Below are positions 48,922 to 60,278 of a stretch of 64,000 nucleotides of DNA, one piece after another (positions within the stretch are counted from its first letter, which is position 1; each line of letters begins with the position of its first letter). Made by a program: the position numbers and the translations under genes. The notes under the pieces were generated by a model. That model searched no databases. It saw only the letters and a list, made by a program, of their open reading frames with translations, and was not told the DNA's origin. The stretch lies in NCBI GenBank assembly GCA_035610365.1, contig CM069436.1:35781117-35845116 (forward strand). Direction: 5' to 3'. The stretch is from Aquatica leii. Taxonomy: Eukaryota > Arthropoda > Insecta > Coleoptera > Lampyridae.

Positions 48922-50959
48922 TATGTTACAATTGCTAAAAACAATAATAGTTTTAATTTTATATGAGTTAATTGTAATTGTAATTTCAAAAAATTTGAAT
49001 TTCGTTATTACAGGTTTTAGTTTCATCAACATATGTTATTAAATTTTATAAAAAATTAATACATACTTGAATAACTGTTTTTAACAAAATTACCCTATAA
49101 AAATTAGCACAAAAAAATTTGTGTATTACACGTCCTAAAAGTAGCATTTTCTGGACTCAAGATCCAAAGAACTATAATTAGCAGTTAAGTTGATGTAATA
49201 AAATGTTTGCTGCTTTTTTTGCATTTGCTTAATCTATTGTTTCAAGTTGATTAACCTCAAGACAATTTAAATTTAAAAATTTCGTAAAAAACTTTATACG
49301 ACAATGGTTTTGATAAATTAAGAATAATTATAAATTTATTCAAAAAATTTCTAAATTAAAATGAAACAATAATATGGCAACAGATATTTTATGCTTGAAA
49401 ATATAATTTCAGATTCGATTTCAGTTGAAATTGAATTTGTATGTTATTTAAGAATGCAATTAACTATACTAAATTACTAATCATTAGAATTGATGTTATA
49501 AGTATCGGAAATTGTAAAACTTAAAAGTAAATTTCGAACGCTTTTGTCTTTGTCGAGACAGTCACATGAAAAATACAATATAGGTACAAATAAAGTTTCA
49601 ATAAATATTAATACTATTAAAACGAAAATTGCATTTTAATTAAGTAAATAGGTATACCAAACTAATAAACTAAACTATTTAGCAGAATTATTCCTTTCTG
49701 ATATTAAAATTTCCTAATAAGTAGAAACACACCTTAATTGCCTTCGTACTCCGCCTAAGCAATTTAATTTCACAGAATATCAATACACTCAGGATGTTCC
49801 TTAACAATTTCCTGTCTTACAAAAACGGGTGTGCATGAACAAGAAAATGATGGGCTGCACAATTATTCGCAAAACACCACAAACGTCTGGTTCAATAAAT
49901 AAGGAATTGTAAAAATATCAAACATTTCTGTACTCGCATAATTAAATCATTGGTTTTCTACATAATTATTACAATTAATCTGTTACGGTTTTCTGTATAT
50001 CACAATACGCACCTGACGAATGTGACACAAAACGCAAGAATGATAATAAAAGGTACATCCTTAAACTCGCCAACAAATAATCTCCTAACATATAATTGTT
50101 CGTAAATAACAGTGGCACTTTTATATTACTTTTCCATAAACACTGATCTGTTGAAATAAAACTAAGAGTAATATCACAAAAGAGATTTACGTTCAATTGC
50201 ATCAATAGAGACCAATCCAAGCATTCATTCACGTAACTTATATTGCTACAAGGCAAAACCGGCTACACGATTTTCATCGTTCAAACTGTTGCCAGCAGAT
50301 CTAATTTTTTCAGGAAATGGCGTGGAAGCGATTGTTTTGTTCGATATACGTAGAAAGATTTAATATTTTTCTGTGGTAAAAGTTGCAGTGACGTATTTAT
50401 TATCAGATTAAGAAATTCGGTGAAATAAAATCTACTGCAAACTAGCAACCAAGCTCTTTCACACGTTAAGGATTGAGATTTAATTTTCCAATTATGCTAC
50501 TGTTAGATTTTCGATTTTAAAAAAGTATAAAATGCAAATACTGTTTGAAATTTAATTCTGTAGCAGCTGCACCTGGAAAAACCGTAATAATTTTCAAAGA
50601 CGATAGTGTGAATTTTAATGGTTAAAAAATACACCAATAAGAAAAACCCGTGTCCAGAGACGAGCGTTCAAACGGCGCTCATTAATACAGGCGTATTTTT
50701 GAGAGTGGTTTATTAGTTTATTTCAATACAGAAAATCAAAAATAAGAAATAAGCGATACAAAAAATCGTTAAAGATTTTTTTGACCCTTTAAGATCGCCT
50801 ATGCTCCTGCCCAATTTTGCCGTTCACATAAGAAAATACAGTTTTTCTACTACTAGTTATTTGTTACTTAAGTTAATGTGCATTTTACGAATTCAATATA
50901 TTTTAGATATAATTAATGCTTAGACATAGTTGTAATAAAATGCTAATAGCACCTAAAAC

Positions 50960-51255
50960 GTAAAAATTTGATTCCTCGAGCAGCAGTAAAAATTTTTGTG
51001 AAATGTAGCATAACGTGTGTAGAAAAAAAACAGCAACCAAAAAAAGGAATTGTAGTAAAACCTATTCTATCTAAGGGAACGGATCATAGAAAGCAAATAG
51101 GTCTAATGAACCTACAGTCAACTCCAGATGGCAAATATAAATGTTTGATAAACTACCAGGATCACCTTCTTACTGTTTATTCACTTAAAATTATTAAATT
51201 CAAAACGCGCAGAAGAAACCTCATCACAACTATTAAAAATATTTTTGGAATTTAA
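50960..51255 (+). pseudogene. Integrase fragment of the KRBA2-like group
   Basis: A short frame reads CSITCVEKKQQPKKGIVVKP, then ILSKG, QIGLMNLQSTPDGKYKCLI and NYQDHLLTVYSLK. This matches the zinc-binding end and the start of the catalytic core of gypsy-type integrases annotated as KRAB-A domain-containing protein 2-like, where the usual text is DLIDMQ-QPDG-Y--I--YQDH. The first catalytic aspartate (the D of VDLIDMQ) is changed here (IGLMNLQ). The frame ends early, so it is a dead fragment. It begins about 190 bp after the tandem array. Confidence 0.7.
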
Positions 51256-51662
51256 AACACATAAAATTTTTACACAGGCATATTCTTAAGCGTGTAATTA
51301 ATCAGTTAAACTCAAAATGATCTCCTTGGCAGATAGTAAGTAGTCGTTCTCGTCACTCAGGGCAGTGCGGAAAGATGCAGAGTTATTTGAACTAAATGAT
51401 ACTGCAACTAAAGTGAGACTAAGAGAGAGTCTTCCGGATTTGGACCTTGCTATTGTTGTAACCAAAGTTGCCAACGTTTTGCCCACTTTCAAAAAAGGTT
51501 TCATTAAGGCTTAAGAAATGTCGAAGAACTGAAACAAGCAACCGAAATCTAACAAAGAACCACTACAGAGTTAGGTATTCAACTAGTGAACCAAACCCGA
51601 TTCTAAACTCTATAGAAGTGACTTAAGAAGAAATAGTTTTCGTATACAAAGAAGAAGTATTG
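51256..51662. other. Unassigned stretch after the integrase fragment
   Basis: About 400 bp. A plus-strand reading ELFELNDTATKVRLRESLPD, then LDLAIVVTKVANVLPTFKKG is protein-like but I do not recognise it. It may belong to a retroelement. Confidence 0.3.
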
Positions 51663-52190
51663 TCATACCTGCTTAAGCTCGATTACGGTCAAAAAGAAGC
51701 GTGTTTTTGATAAAAGACTAATGACCGGGAACCAAAAGTGGGATAGCTCAAAACCATGATCACGATTAAAGTTAATGGGGTGTTTAATGATTGCTATGCT
51801 CTCTCGGATTTTCCTATTGAAGAAGAATGGAGATTTTGCAACCACCAAAACGTTATCAAAACTTATATTGTGACCTGTAGTAAAATGATGTTCAGCAACC
51901 GCAGACTTAGAAATCTGCCTTTATCTTAACAACGATCGTGTTCTGAAATGCGTGTAATGACGAAACAACCGGTTTCATCAATGTAGACTAAACCACATAA
52001 ACAAAGAATTTGGTATACACTTTGAAATAGAAGTGTAGAAAATTTGTCTTTGAGAGAAGGAAAAATCTGAGAGATTTTGCCTGTCGAGTTGAATATTGGT
52101 TTAATACCATTCTTACGAAGAAATTTCCCTATTTAATCTGTAATCTTGTGAATGTAGGGTAAAAATGCCAATTTCGGAATGAATTCGGAA
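51663..52190 (-). pseudogene. GIY-YIG endonuclease fragment of a Penelope-like element
   Basis: Minus-strand frames, with a few stops, read LAFLPYIHKITD then IGKFLRKNGIKPIFNSTGKI, then a GLVYIDETG block (the YIG half of GIY-YIG), and AVAEHHFTTGHNISFDNVLV followed by IRESIAIIKHPINFNRDHGF. This is the standard C-terminal layout of Penelope-like elements with a GIY-YIG nuclease, including the conserved arginine/glutamate (RESI.I.KH) and NFNRD motif. The reverse transcriptase that should precede it is not seen next to it. Confidence 0.8.
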
Positions 52191-55100
52191 CTAAAAATGT
52201 CCTTCGGTAATCGAGCACGTGGATATAGACGACGATTTAAATATCTGGCTTCATATAACAATGGCCTTATTGTTGACCAGACTGCAATTGAAATTAATGG
52301 CAATGCAATCAATACAACAGTTCACCGTGAAAACTCTTTAAAAATTTTACATCTAATGAAACAATAAAATATGATTTATGCCCAAACAAGGAGACCATGC
52401 AGACTCAAAGAATGCTGGTAATGTATGGTAATGTATGTAAATGCTTAAAACTATCAAGCAAAAGTTTTTTTTTCTTTTGGTTAAAATATTGAAATCAAAG
52501 TTCGTAAATTCGACAGTAGGCCAATAAACCCTAAAAATATATTAGGAACTATCGTAGAAATTAAAATTGGAGCTTATCGCTTAAGACTTCTTGTAAAACA
52601 ACTAAATTTGTAATTTACTTTTAACATGTGCATCAGAAGACCACCAAACTTTTATCCCGTACTTCGCAGGTATGGACGATATATATATGTTGTTCTGCCT
52701 CTAAAAGGAAAATTATAGAACGATAATGCAATCTGCTGGCACATATTTAAATTATAAATCAAATATATAACAAACGGTTAATGTTAGAAAAATTTTTTAT
52801 TTGAATAAATAAGAAGAATTATCTCTATAAGAAACTGTAAAAATAATTCGAATAATTTACATACGTACAAAACTATATACACCTACTTCCGGTTTTATTT
52901 ATCAAACCCATCTTTTGATAGAACCGAGAGAATATGAAAAACTCCATACCAAATTTCAAATTACTACTTTTGGTTCGAGAGTTATTGTGGGTACATTGTT
53001 ACACACACAGAGACACACAGAACCCAATTTTTTTTATCAAAAATAAATTTTTCTGTTTTAGAAGACCTTGAAACGTAAAATTATGTAAAAAAAATGTTTA
53101 AAAAAAATGCGATTGCTATACTTTCCTTAAGGAGAGTAAAACACAAAATATTGAACGTTAAGACATAAACAATTTATTTACATTTTTATAATTTAGAGTC
53201 TTAGGAAAACGCAAAAACCAGCAAAAAACACAGTTTTTCAACGTTTACTCGCTTAATATGCTTGTGAGCGCAATTTTATTATTTTGGGCTTTGCGAAGGT
53301 GACATTACGCCTTGAAAGTTTCAATATGTCAAATAAAGTTAGATGTTTTGAGAATTTTGGTGCTTGTTGTGTTTCTTACCATACATCGCTTGGAAAAAAA
53401 CCCTAAGTATTACTAACACAACTTCAAATACTTCCTGGTACTTGTTGTTCAAAATAAAACTTAGATTTAAGAAAGTAAATTAAACTAAACGATCACACGC
53501 CACTGGAAAATCTCTTCCCTGGTAAGAGAACTTCTAGACATTTATTAAAACTCGAAAAACTAATTAAATTGATTAGTCTTTGTATCACACTGCCTTTCAA
53601 AATATATATCCTGTCCGCAGGATGCCTTCAAATATAGTGAGTGCATTATAGAATGTAGCTTAAGACTTATAAATTAAAAGATATAATAAACTTGTGTATT
53701 ATAACAATATTATATACCCTTTATATAAATCGCCTAATTCACTCAAAATTTGCAATTTTAATCCAAAAAACATTATTTTACAAACTAAACTATTGTTATA
53801 ATAATAATGTTATTCGTCGGGTAATGTTATCACAATATTGACGTATGCTACTACATAGAAAAATATCGTTTATAGTAATCATAATTTCGGTTTATGTTAT
53901 CAATTTGCTCCTCAGGTTGGTTTCTATACATGAACAACAGCCTATGATGCATGCATTTTTAGCTAAATTTTTACAATACGCATGTTTAGAGTGAAAATCT
54001 TAAAGGGGTTCCGGACTAAAAACACATTACACTCAAATGTGTATCAGAATGTGTGATTTACTTTATGAACTTGTTACATGCCAAAGTTAAAACAAAGTCA
54101 CTGCCTGAAATGAGGTAACATAAACGATGTTGTGCCGCTAGCTCAATGGAGTCGGGGTAGGTTATATTTTAAAATTCCGTGATAACTTGGAAACGAGATT
54201 GACATAAAATCGAAAAGTAATAATGTCGAAATCAAAGGGCGCCAGGAAGGAGTAAAGCTTAATGGACTTCTGGCCCTTGCCAACCACAAGTCCGCTCCTG
54301 AAGGATACACCCTAAACGAACTTACCTTGTTCGAGTGTATCACACTAAAATCTGTAATAAATTAATAAAGTTACACACGCGGAGGCCGACGGAATTAAAA
54401 GCTCTTTACATTTAACAATTTAACATTTATTTGAACACACAAAAAAACAAAAAAAATGAATAAATTAAAATAAAAACAAATAAAGGTATTGAAATTAACA
54501 AAATTTACCACACAAAACAAAAAAAAACAAAGACGTAAAATGATAAATACAAAATACAAAAAAAACCTTAATTACCAAAACAAAAATCACGGCCGTGTGC
54601 GTGTCGAAATTAATTAATTATAAAATCAAATACACTTAATTAACTTAAAAAAAAATAATATAAAACGTAAATCGAGAAATTATTCGGTCCCGTCTAACAA
54701 ATTTTTAACTCGGGATTCTGTCACAGTTCCGATAAATACGGACAATAATTAGTTACATTAACGTTAAATCAATTCGAGACACTTGTAATTTTTACTTAAA
54801 ATTCAAAGCTTTTAACACTCAATCACGTAAATAATATCTTCACAATTAAATAAATGGTGCAACATAAATACCTTGAATTCGTCGTAACTTCAGGAAAGAA
54901 CCTGTGGTTAGTTCTTAGTGGCCAGTTGTCTACAGGTAGAAAAACGTTGAAAGGTACCCCAAACAATTGCCATAACGGCGGAAGAATTTTCTTTTTAACA
55001 CTTAGATAAAATCCGCACAAATGCGAAGACTGGATGTAGCACAACCCAACGATTGCATATCCAACTTGAAACGTGAGTTTTTATTTTTGGAAACCATGAA

Positions 55101-56871
55101 GTCTACTTAAACCGTAAATTACGAAATTTGGAAAATCAAATTTTTCCACCACTACACTTAATTTTCACGGTTCCAACTAACTTCCGCGGTATTACATTAC
55201 GATAGGGTAAAAGTACCCTAACCACTCAACTACATCACGGTACCCGGTATTTCTTAATTGCCACCGAAACAATCCATCCCCAAAAACAAAATTTTACTTC
55301 TTTTAACACCTCGTATTCCCACTTAATTCAATGAACTTGCGCCGTAAAATCTTTGTAAAAGATAGAACACTAAACGAACTAAATTAACAAAGATGAAAAC
55401 TATAATTGGCCATGTGCATCTTGTCACGTAGACCCTCGACAGAAAGGAACATTTCTCACCAAAATCGCTTACTTCGCTGAATTATCAGGTGGTTCGCAAT
55501 CGCCCTCATAAAAGAACCCAACATAAACAAAGTATACAGATACCAAGAAAAATTGATCAAATTACATTTCAAAAGGAAGTCGTAAATTATCTAGCATTGT
55601 TATTTTACTGAGATAAACAAGTAAAACACTAAATCAAAATCAAAACCACGGGACTTTATGCATTCAAAAAAAATACCAGTAATAATTGTGAAATAACTTT
55701 AAATACAAATAAACTTATATCAAACGTAATAAAATAACGAGTAAAACGTTTTCGATGCTACCTTGAACTAATCAAACGTATAAAAAAAAAGAAAACCGCA
55801 AATTCAGCCAGTTGAATCGAATTACGGGGTCTTACATAAAAGATCCACTGCTAAAAATTTCAACGCAGGTTACAAACTATGTGCATATTTCTGAATCGGA
55901 TAATAACACTTTCATCATTAGCCGACAATACAAAATAAGTATAGCCTACGGTTATATTTGGAGCTCATAAAGTAATGTTGGTTGTCTAACTTGGAATATT
56001 TTAGCCGTCAGGGTAACTTTTAGCTGAAATTTGAATTTTCTAAAGAGATTTTGCAATCAATATGATAACTGTAGAAAATACTCTCAACATATCTTCATAA
56101 CTAAAGTGATTACAATTTGTCCTATAGATAAAAATGCGCAAAAATTTTTTACTTTTGTAGTTATGTGAGCATAACGTAGTTGAATAGTTTGTCACAAAAT
56201 AATTTATGTAACATTAATTTACCTAAATTAGTTATTTTTTAATCTATAGAACCATTTATAAAACCCTTTGGTATAAACACAAATGATAAACGTCTTTTTT
56301 AAACACAATATTGTCTATAGAAAATGTGCAAAAATTGCAATTGCATTGTCTACGTTCGGAGGCCTCTTAATAATTATACCCTAAAAATTCTTTTTTTGCA
56401 TATATTTATTCAAATATTTCGACTGACATACATAACATTACTTAAACATCTGTGTTTACACGATATTTGAATTGAAGTGTGCATTTTATTTTAAACATAT
56501 TTAAACGATATCTACAAATTAAAGTAATAAATTCAGCGGCAGAAGGAATTAATGTTTGATCTATAAATAAATAACACAATATAAACTAGAAAGGGATGAT
56601 GAAAGAACCTAACTGTGAGATGCGTTTGCAAAATACTACTCGTGGTGCTTATGCAAAATACTTCTTGAGATGCAATAAACTTCGTAAGTTCATACATACA
56701 CTACCAATGTTAAAAAAAACGGCGGTTAATACATGTCGATTCATATATGAGTTTAATGATAATAGTTCGTTTTTGCTGGCTTTTCAAACCTTACCATAAT
56801 GCAAAGTTACTATGCGACCCAGATGCCATTGCAGAAATGGAATTAACTCGTTCTTTATTATAACTAAACTA
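52191..56871. other. Non-coding MARS2 intron stretch
   Basis: About 4.7 kb with no recognised gene. It includes an ACACACAGAGACACACAG simple repeat near 53001-53020, a long A-rich tract at about 54430-54660, and a GC-richer block at about 54830-55070 and 55190-55320 that could be an unrecognised LTR or old transposon. Confidence 0.45.
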
Positions 56872-58320
56872 TCAACTAAACGGGTAGTGGAAAGTTAATT
56901 CCACTTTGGGCGTTCTTAGAGTGCATGTAAGTATCCAAGATGCCAACGACGCTCCAAAATCTTCTTGACAACGCTGAACAAAACGCCAACGTGACAAAGG
57001 ATTTAATTGGAGGGATGTGACATCCTCGTCAGGAGGAGCGGTCAACGGCTCAAGAGTCAAAAAATGCCTAGGCGTAAGCACGGACAAAAAATTAGGATTC
57101 GAACTCATCGGGTACAATGAGCATGAATTCACTACGGCTTTGATTTCGATTAGAACTGTATTAAATTCTTCATAAATGAAGATTTGTTCATCAAATACAC
57201 GAGGCTGGTAGACTTAGACGGATTTAACTCCCGCTTCCAACAACCCACCAAAACGCGGAAAAAAAGGAGGATTAAAGTGCCTATGCAAATGTGTCAGTGG
57301 GTTGTCGGCACAATTTCTCAAGTATACGATTGGCGCTAACAAAATTGATTCCACAGTCACTGTAGATGTCAATACAACGACCACGTCGACGGAAAACCGT
57401 AAGAAATGCCTCTGTAATCAGATCTGAGACCAATTCTAAGAGCACGGCTTTAACGGCAAAGCAAACAAATATGCAAATGTAGCGTTTGTAGCTTTTAGCT
57501 CCTCTTACTCAACCTAGTGTCAAAAGAAAAGGACCGGCGTAATCAACCCTAATTCTTGAAAACGGCTTCACTTGCTTGATTGCACGACGTGCTGATTAAA
57601 TCCAAAATTGTTGTGACAATAAAAATTGCAATGTCTGCAAACCGCAGTGTAAATGTACCCGATGAAAATGCTCAATTGTCAACTCTATAAGTCGATGAGA
57701 ACGAGACAGCAAAATATGGTGCTTAGCATCTGAGGATAATTCGGAGTTACGAAGACATCCACCAACACGTAGAAGTCCTTCATTGTCCATAAATGAAGAT
57801 AATTTCCTAATGGACTTAGAACAAAGCATGCCTTGGCAAAGCAATAAAATTGTTTCGGAAAATGCTAATTGCTGCACATCTTTACAAATCAATAAAAGTG
57901 TCTTCTGCAATTCAATGGATGAAAGTGCTCCTGAAACAAGGTCATTGTTACAAGAATCTACAAAACGTAATACGTAAGCAACAATGCCTTGGTATTTTAC
58001 GAAAGGAAGACAACTTGTGTAATAAATTAAGTACCCAATGCTTTTCCTGCTGAGTGGTCAACACGACAGTGCGCTCTTCCAAAGGAGCTTCTTCCTCTGG
58101 TTGGAATCCAGCGAAAGAATCGAATAAAACATCAAAGGCAAGGTCTTGTAAAAATGACGGACCCACCCACCAAAGCGAACATGACAAAGTCTCTTCTAGT
58201 AAGAGACCACGCGAGGCTGGTTCAGCCGGGTTTCGTTCGGAACGGGCGTGTTGCCAGTATTCTGACAAAAATCGCTCCCGAACAAAGCTTAAGGTCGAGT
58301 CCCTCCAAGCGAATACCCTT
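56872..58320 (-). pseudogene. BEL/Pao pol fragment (RNase H end to integrase C-terminus)
   Basis: On the minus strand the order is: YWQHARSERNPAEPASRGLL with LWWVGPSFLQD (end of RNase H), then a linker, then LSSFMDNEGLLRVGGCLRNS and ILLSRSHRLIELTIEHFHR (integrase zinc-binding region). After a stretch of broken core (about 57130-57590) come FLSVLTPRHFLTLEPLTAPP and NPLSRWRFVQRCQEDF (the C-terminal domain). Stops and frameshifts interrupt it. It is clearly a different, older copy than the element at 1-2957. Confidence 0.85.
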
Positions 58321-58811
58321 TAATAGTTACAATGATTTTGTAAATGTCTACAACAAAGGTAACTAGTTTTGTCAACAATACAGCAGCGCACAACTCGAGC
58401 CGAGAAATTGATAACAGCTTTACTTAAACTTAAATTTTTCTGTGATAACATTATTTTGGATTTATTTCCATATTTAGTATCAGCAAATTACTGAGAAAAA
58501 ATGTGTAGTTTTTAGAACAGTAAATTAAACATCATAACATTATTTTTGATCTTTTTTTATTGACGGTGTCAATAAACTATTTAATGCAATGTTTTGATAA
58601 CTATAGTAAATTTTATGCCAATATCTATACCTATTTTCATTTTTCACTCATTTAATACAGAAAATTATTAAATGCGTAATCTATTTAGAACAAATAACAG
58701 TCGTTCTGTACGCTTATGAGAAAAATAAAATTGTGATTGATAATTATTTAATCGCGTATTAATAATTGGCGAAATATAAATTTAAAAAATTTAATCAGAA
58801 AAGGTACTTAC
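58321..58811. other. MARS2 intron sequence next to the donor site
   Basis: About 490 bp of AT-rich sequence with no recognised feature. Confidence 0.5.
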
Positions 58812-59073
58812 TTTAGAATGTCTTTTCCAATCACTTGAACATCCGGAGGCCAACTTTGATTAAAAGTATCGCTGTTCACGTTTGGATAATCTACTGCTGT
58901 TAAATAGTTAACAAGAGCATCTAACCACACATAAATAGTTTGCGTTTCATCATCGGGTACTTTTATGCCCCAGTGCACACGTGAAGTAGGCCTTGATACC
59001 GAAACATCCGCTAAAGCTTCCTTCGCGATTAAGTCGCACAATATCTTTTGAAACTTTTTAGGTTTTACAACAT
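58812..59073 (-). CDS. MARS2: Mitochondrial methionyl-tRNA synthetase, exon before the 35-kb intron
   Basis: This exon of 262 bp lies between an ATGTAG acceptor (AG at 59075-59074) and a GTAAGT donor at 58811. It encodes [20 protein letters not shown], then [13 protein letters not shown], and ends in [10 protein letters not shown] plus two bases of a lysine codon. [15 protein letters not shown] and GKDI are signature MetRS words that form the methionine pocket and link to the KMSKS exon. The ATG near 59083 is not the start; it lies in the intron. Confidence 0.95.
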
Positions 59074-59120
59074 CTACATACATGGCAATTAAAAATAGAA
59101 AAAGAAAAATACAAACTTAC

Positions 59121-59355
59121 CGTTTTTTGTAAGCCACTTCATAAGTTCGTCCTGAAATTTACTTAATCTAAACATATAATTTTCCTCTTCTGACCATTCT
59201 ACAGGATGTCCACTATCTTCCGAAACCAACACTTTCTCACCTTTAGCGTTTTGTACTTCTTTTAATTGTGACTTTGTTAAAAAAGTTTCGTCGGATACAC
59301 AATACCACCCACTATATTTTGAAGAATATATGTGACCGTTTCTTCTTAAACTTTT
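59121..59355 (-). CDS. MARS2: Mitochondrial methionyl-tRNA synthetase, exon with the CP domain
   Basis: Bounded by a T-run plus AG acceptor (59357-59356) and a GTAAGT donor (59120), this 235-bp exon encodes the connective-peptide part of the catalytic domain. It reads KSLRRNGHIYSSKYSGWYCV, then SDETFL, HPVEWSEEENYMFRLSKFQD and MKWLTKN. GWYC-SDE and EEENYMFRLSKF are conserved in single-domain mitochondrial MetRS. It lacks the CxxC zinc knuckles of other MetRS groups, as expected for this type. The introns on either side are only 61 and 47 bp. Confidence 0.95.
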
Positions 59356-59416
59356 CTAAAAAAAAACATTGTTTATCTAGCTGTTGAGGCGGTATATATA
59401 TAGATATAATACACAC

Positions 59417-59697
59417 CCAAAATTCTTTTACAGTGTTAATGTGATTGTCCGCGGTGGTTCGAATAAAGTTCGTGTATTCTACAGCAAATTGGTCAGACAT
59501 TAACTTATATTGATTTGACACTTTGGCACAATAGAAATCTAATGGTACTTTGTTAATCAAGGCTGCTTGTTGAATTTTTGATCCATGTTCATCTGTTCCA
59601 GTTGCAAATTTAATTGTGCACGCTGGGTTCATTAAACGGTGCCATCTTTGAGTAGCATCAGCTATTATAGATGTATATAGATGACCAATATGTGGAT
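59417..59697 (-). CDS. MARS2: Mitochondrial methionyl-tRNA synthetase, exon with HIGH
   Basis: MARS2 attaches methionine to mitochondrial tRNA-Met in the matrix. This is the most 5' exon I can support: 281 bp after a TTGATTTAG acceptor, ending before GTGTGT (donor at 59416). It encodes DPHIGHLYTSIIADATQRWH, with the HIGH ATP-binding motif, then FATGTDEHGSKIQQAALINK and NHINTVKEFW. Together the six visible exons give 524 residues plus stop, against roughly 560-600 in known relatives. The missing part is the mitochondrial targeting peptide and the TTPIFYVN strand just before HIGH; it is either further upstream or not recognised. All exon junctions keep frame and all catalytic motifs are intact. 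Confidence 0.94.
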
Positions 59698-60278
59698 CTA
59701 AATCAAATACACAAACAACTGCCGTTTACACAATAGTCTTTAATTAATTTTGATGACTTAAAAATAAAAAAAGTTTTAATTGTTATATATATGAGAAAAT
59801 TTCATGTTAATAAAATTTTAAAAAAACATGTAGTTTAAAAATTTGGGGTTTAGAACCTACTTGTCCCGGTTTTGTGATTTTACGAATGACAGCCCTATTA
59901 AAAACCGGATCATTTTTTTCCATTTTGCCAATAAAGCAATAATAAAAGCGTTCTTGCTTAATTTACTACTTTCAACTGCAGACCACGGTTATTTGTTTTG
60001 TGTGAATTGAGATTTGATATTAATAAAGCTGCTAAAGAAACGATAACGATAACAATAAAGGTAAAATAATATTATTTCAATATTACAAGATTGATGGTCA
60101 ACGCCGCCTACGTGGATAAAATAGCCACTAAAAGTTAATAATTATATAGAAAACTATGAGGATGTAGTGAGTATTTTGAATTTAAACCACACAATTTCAA
60201 ACTACTGTTTGAATAAGAGCAGGAAATCAAATTCGCTAACATAAACGAAAAGTGTAAAAATTTTGTTAGTGTAACTGC
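59698..60278. other. Region upstream of the first recognised MARS2 exon
   Basis: About 580 bp. A GC-richer block at about 59858-59925 contains TGTCCCGGTTTTGTGATTTT on the plus strand and, on the minus strand, a short frame starting MIRFLIGLSFVKSQNRDK followed by GTAGGT. It could be a MARS2 first exon with a targeting peptide or an old transposon end, but it does not supply the residues expected just before HIGH. Confidence 0.35.

Larger units (their letters stand above)
28895..50769. repeat. Tandem array of three units, about 6.0, 7.9 and 7.9 kb
   Basis: Three head-to-tail units: 28895-34918, 34919-42843 and 42844-50769. Each begins CAACCTC(T/A)TATTTATAAACA and ends near GATACAAAAAA(A)TCGT. 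Units 2 and 3 are almost identical. Unit 1 is a little more diverged in its first kilobase and lacks two insertions (about 138 bp and 1.75 kb). The array contains no host gene; it consists of transposons plus AT-rich filler and lies wholly inside the 35-kb MARS2 intron. Confidence 0.95.
42844..50769 (+). repeat. Tandem unit 3 (7.9 kb)
   Basis: Nearly identical to unit 2, with the same two insertions. At several scattered positions it matches unit 1 rather than unit 2 (for example near 45930 and 49110, and the intact run near 50045). After 50769 the sequence departs from the repeat. Confidence 0.93.

Noticed and set aside
28895..50769. Array as a CRISPR or simple satellite
   Set aside because: Units are about 8 kb and made of transposons, with no short regular repeats and spacers.
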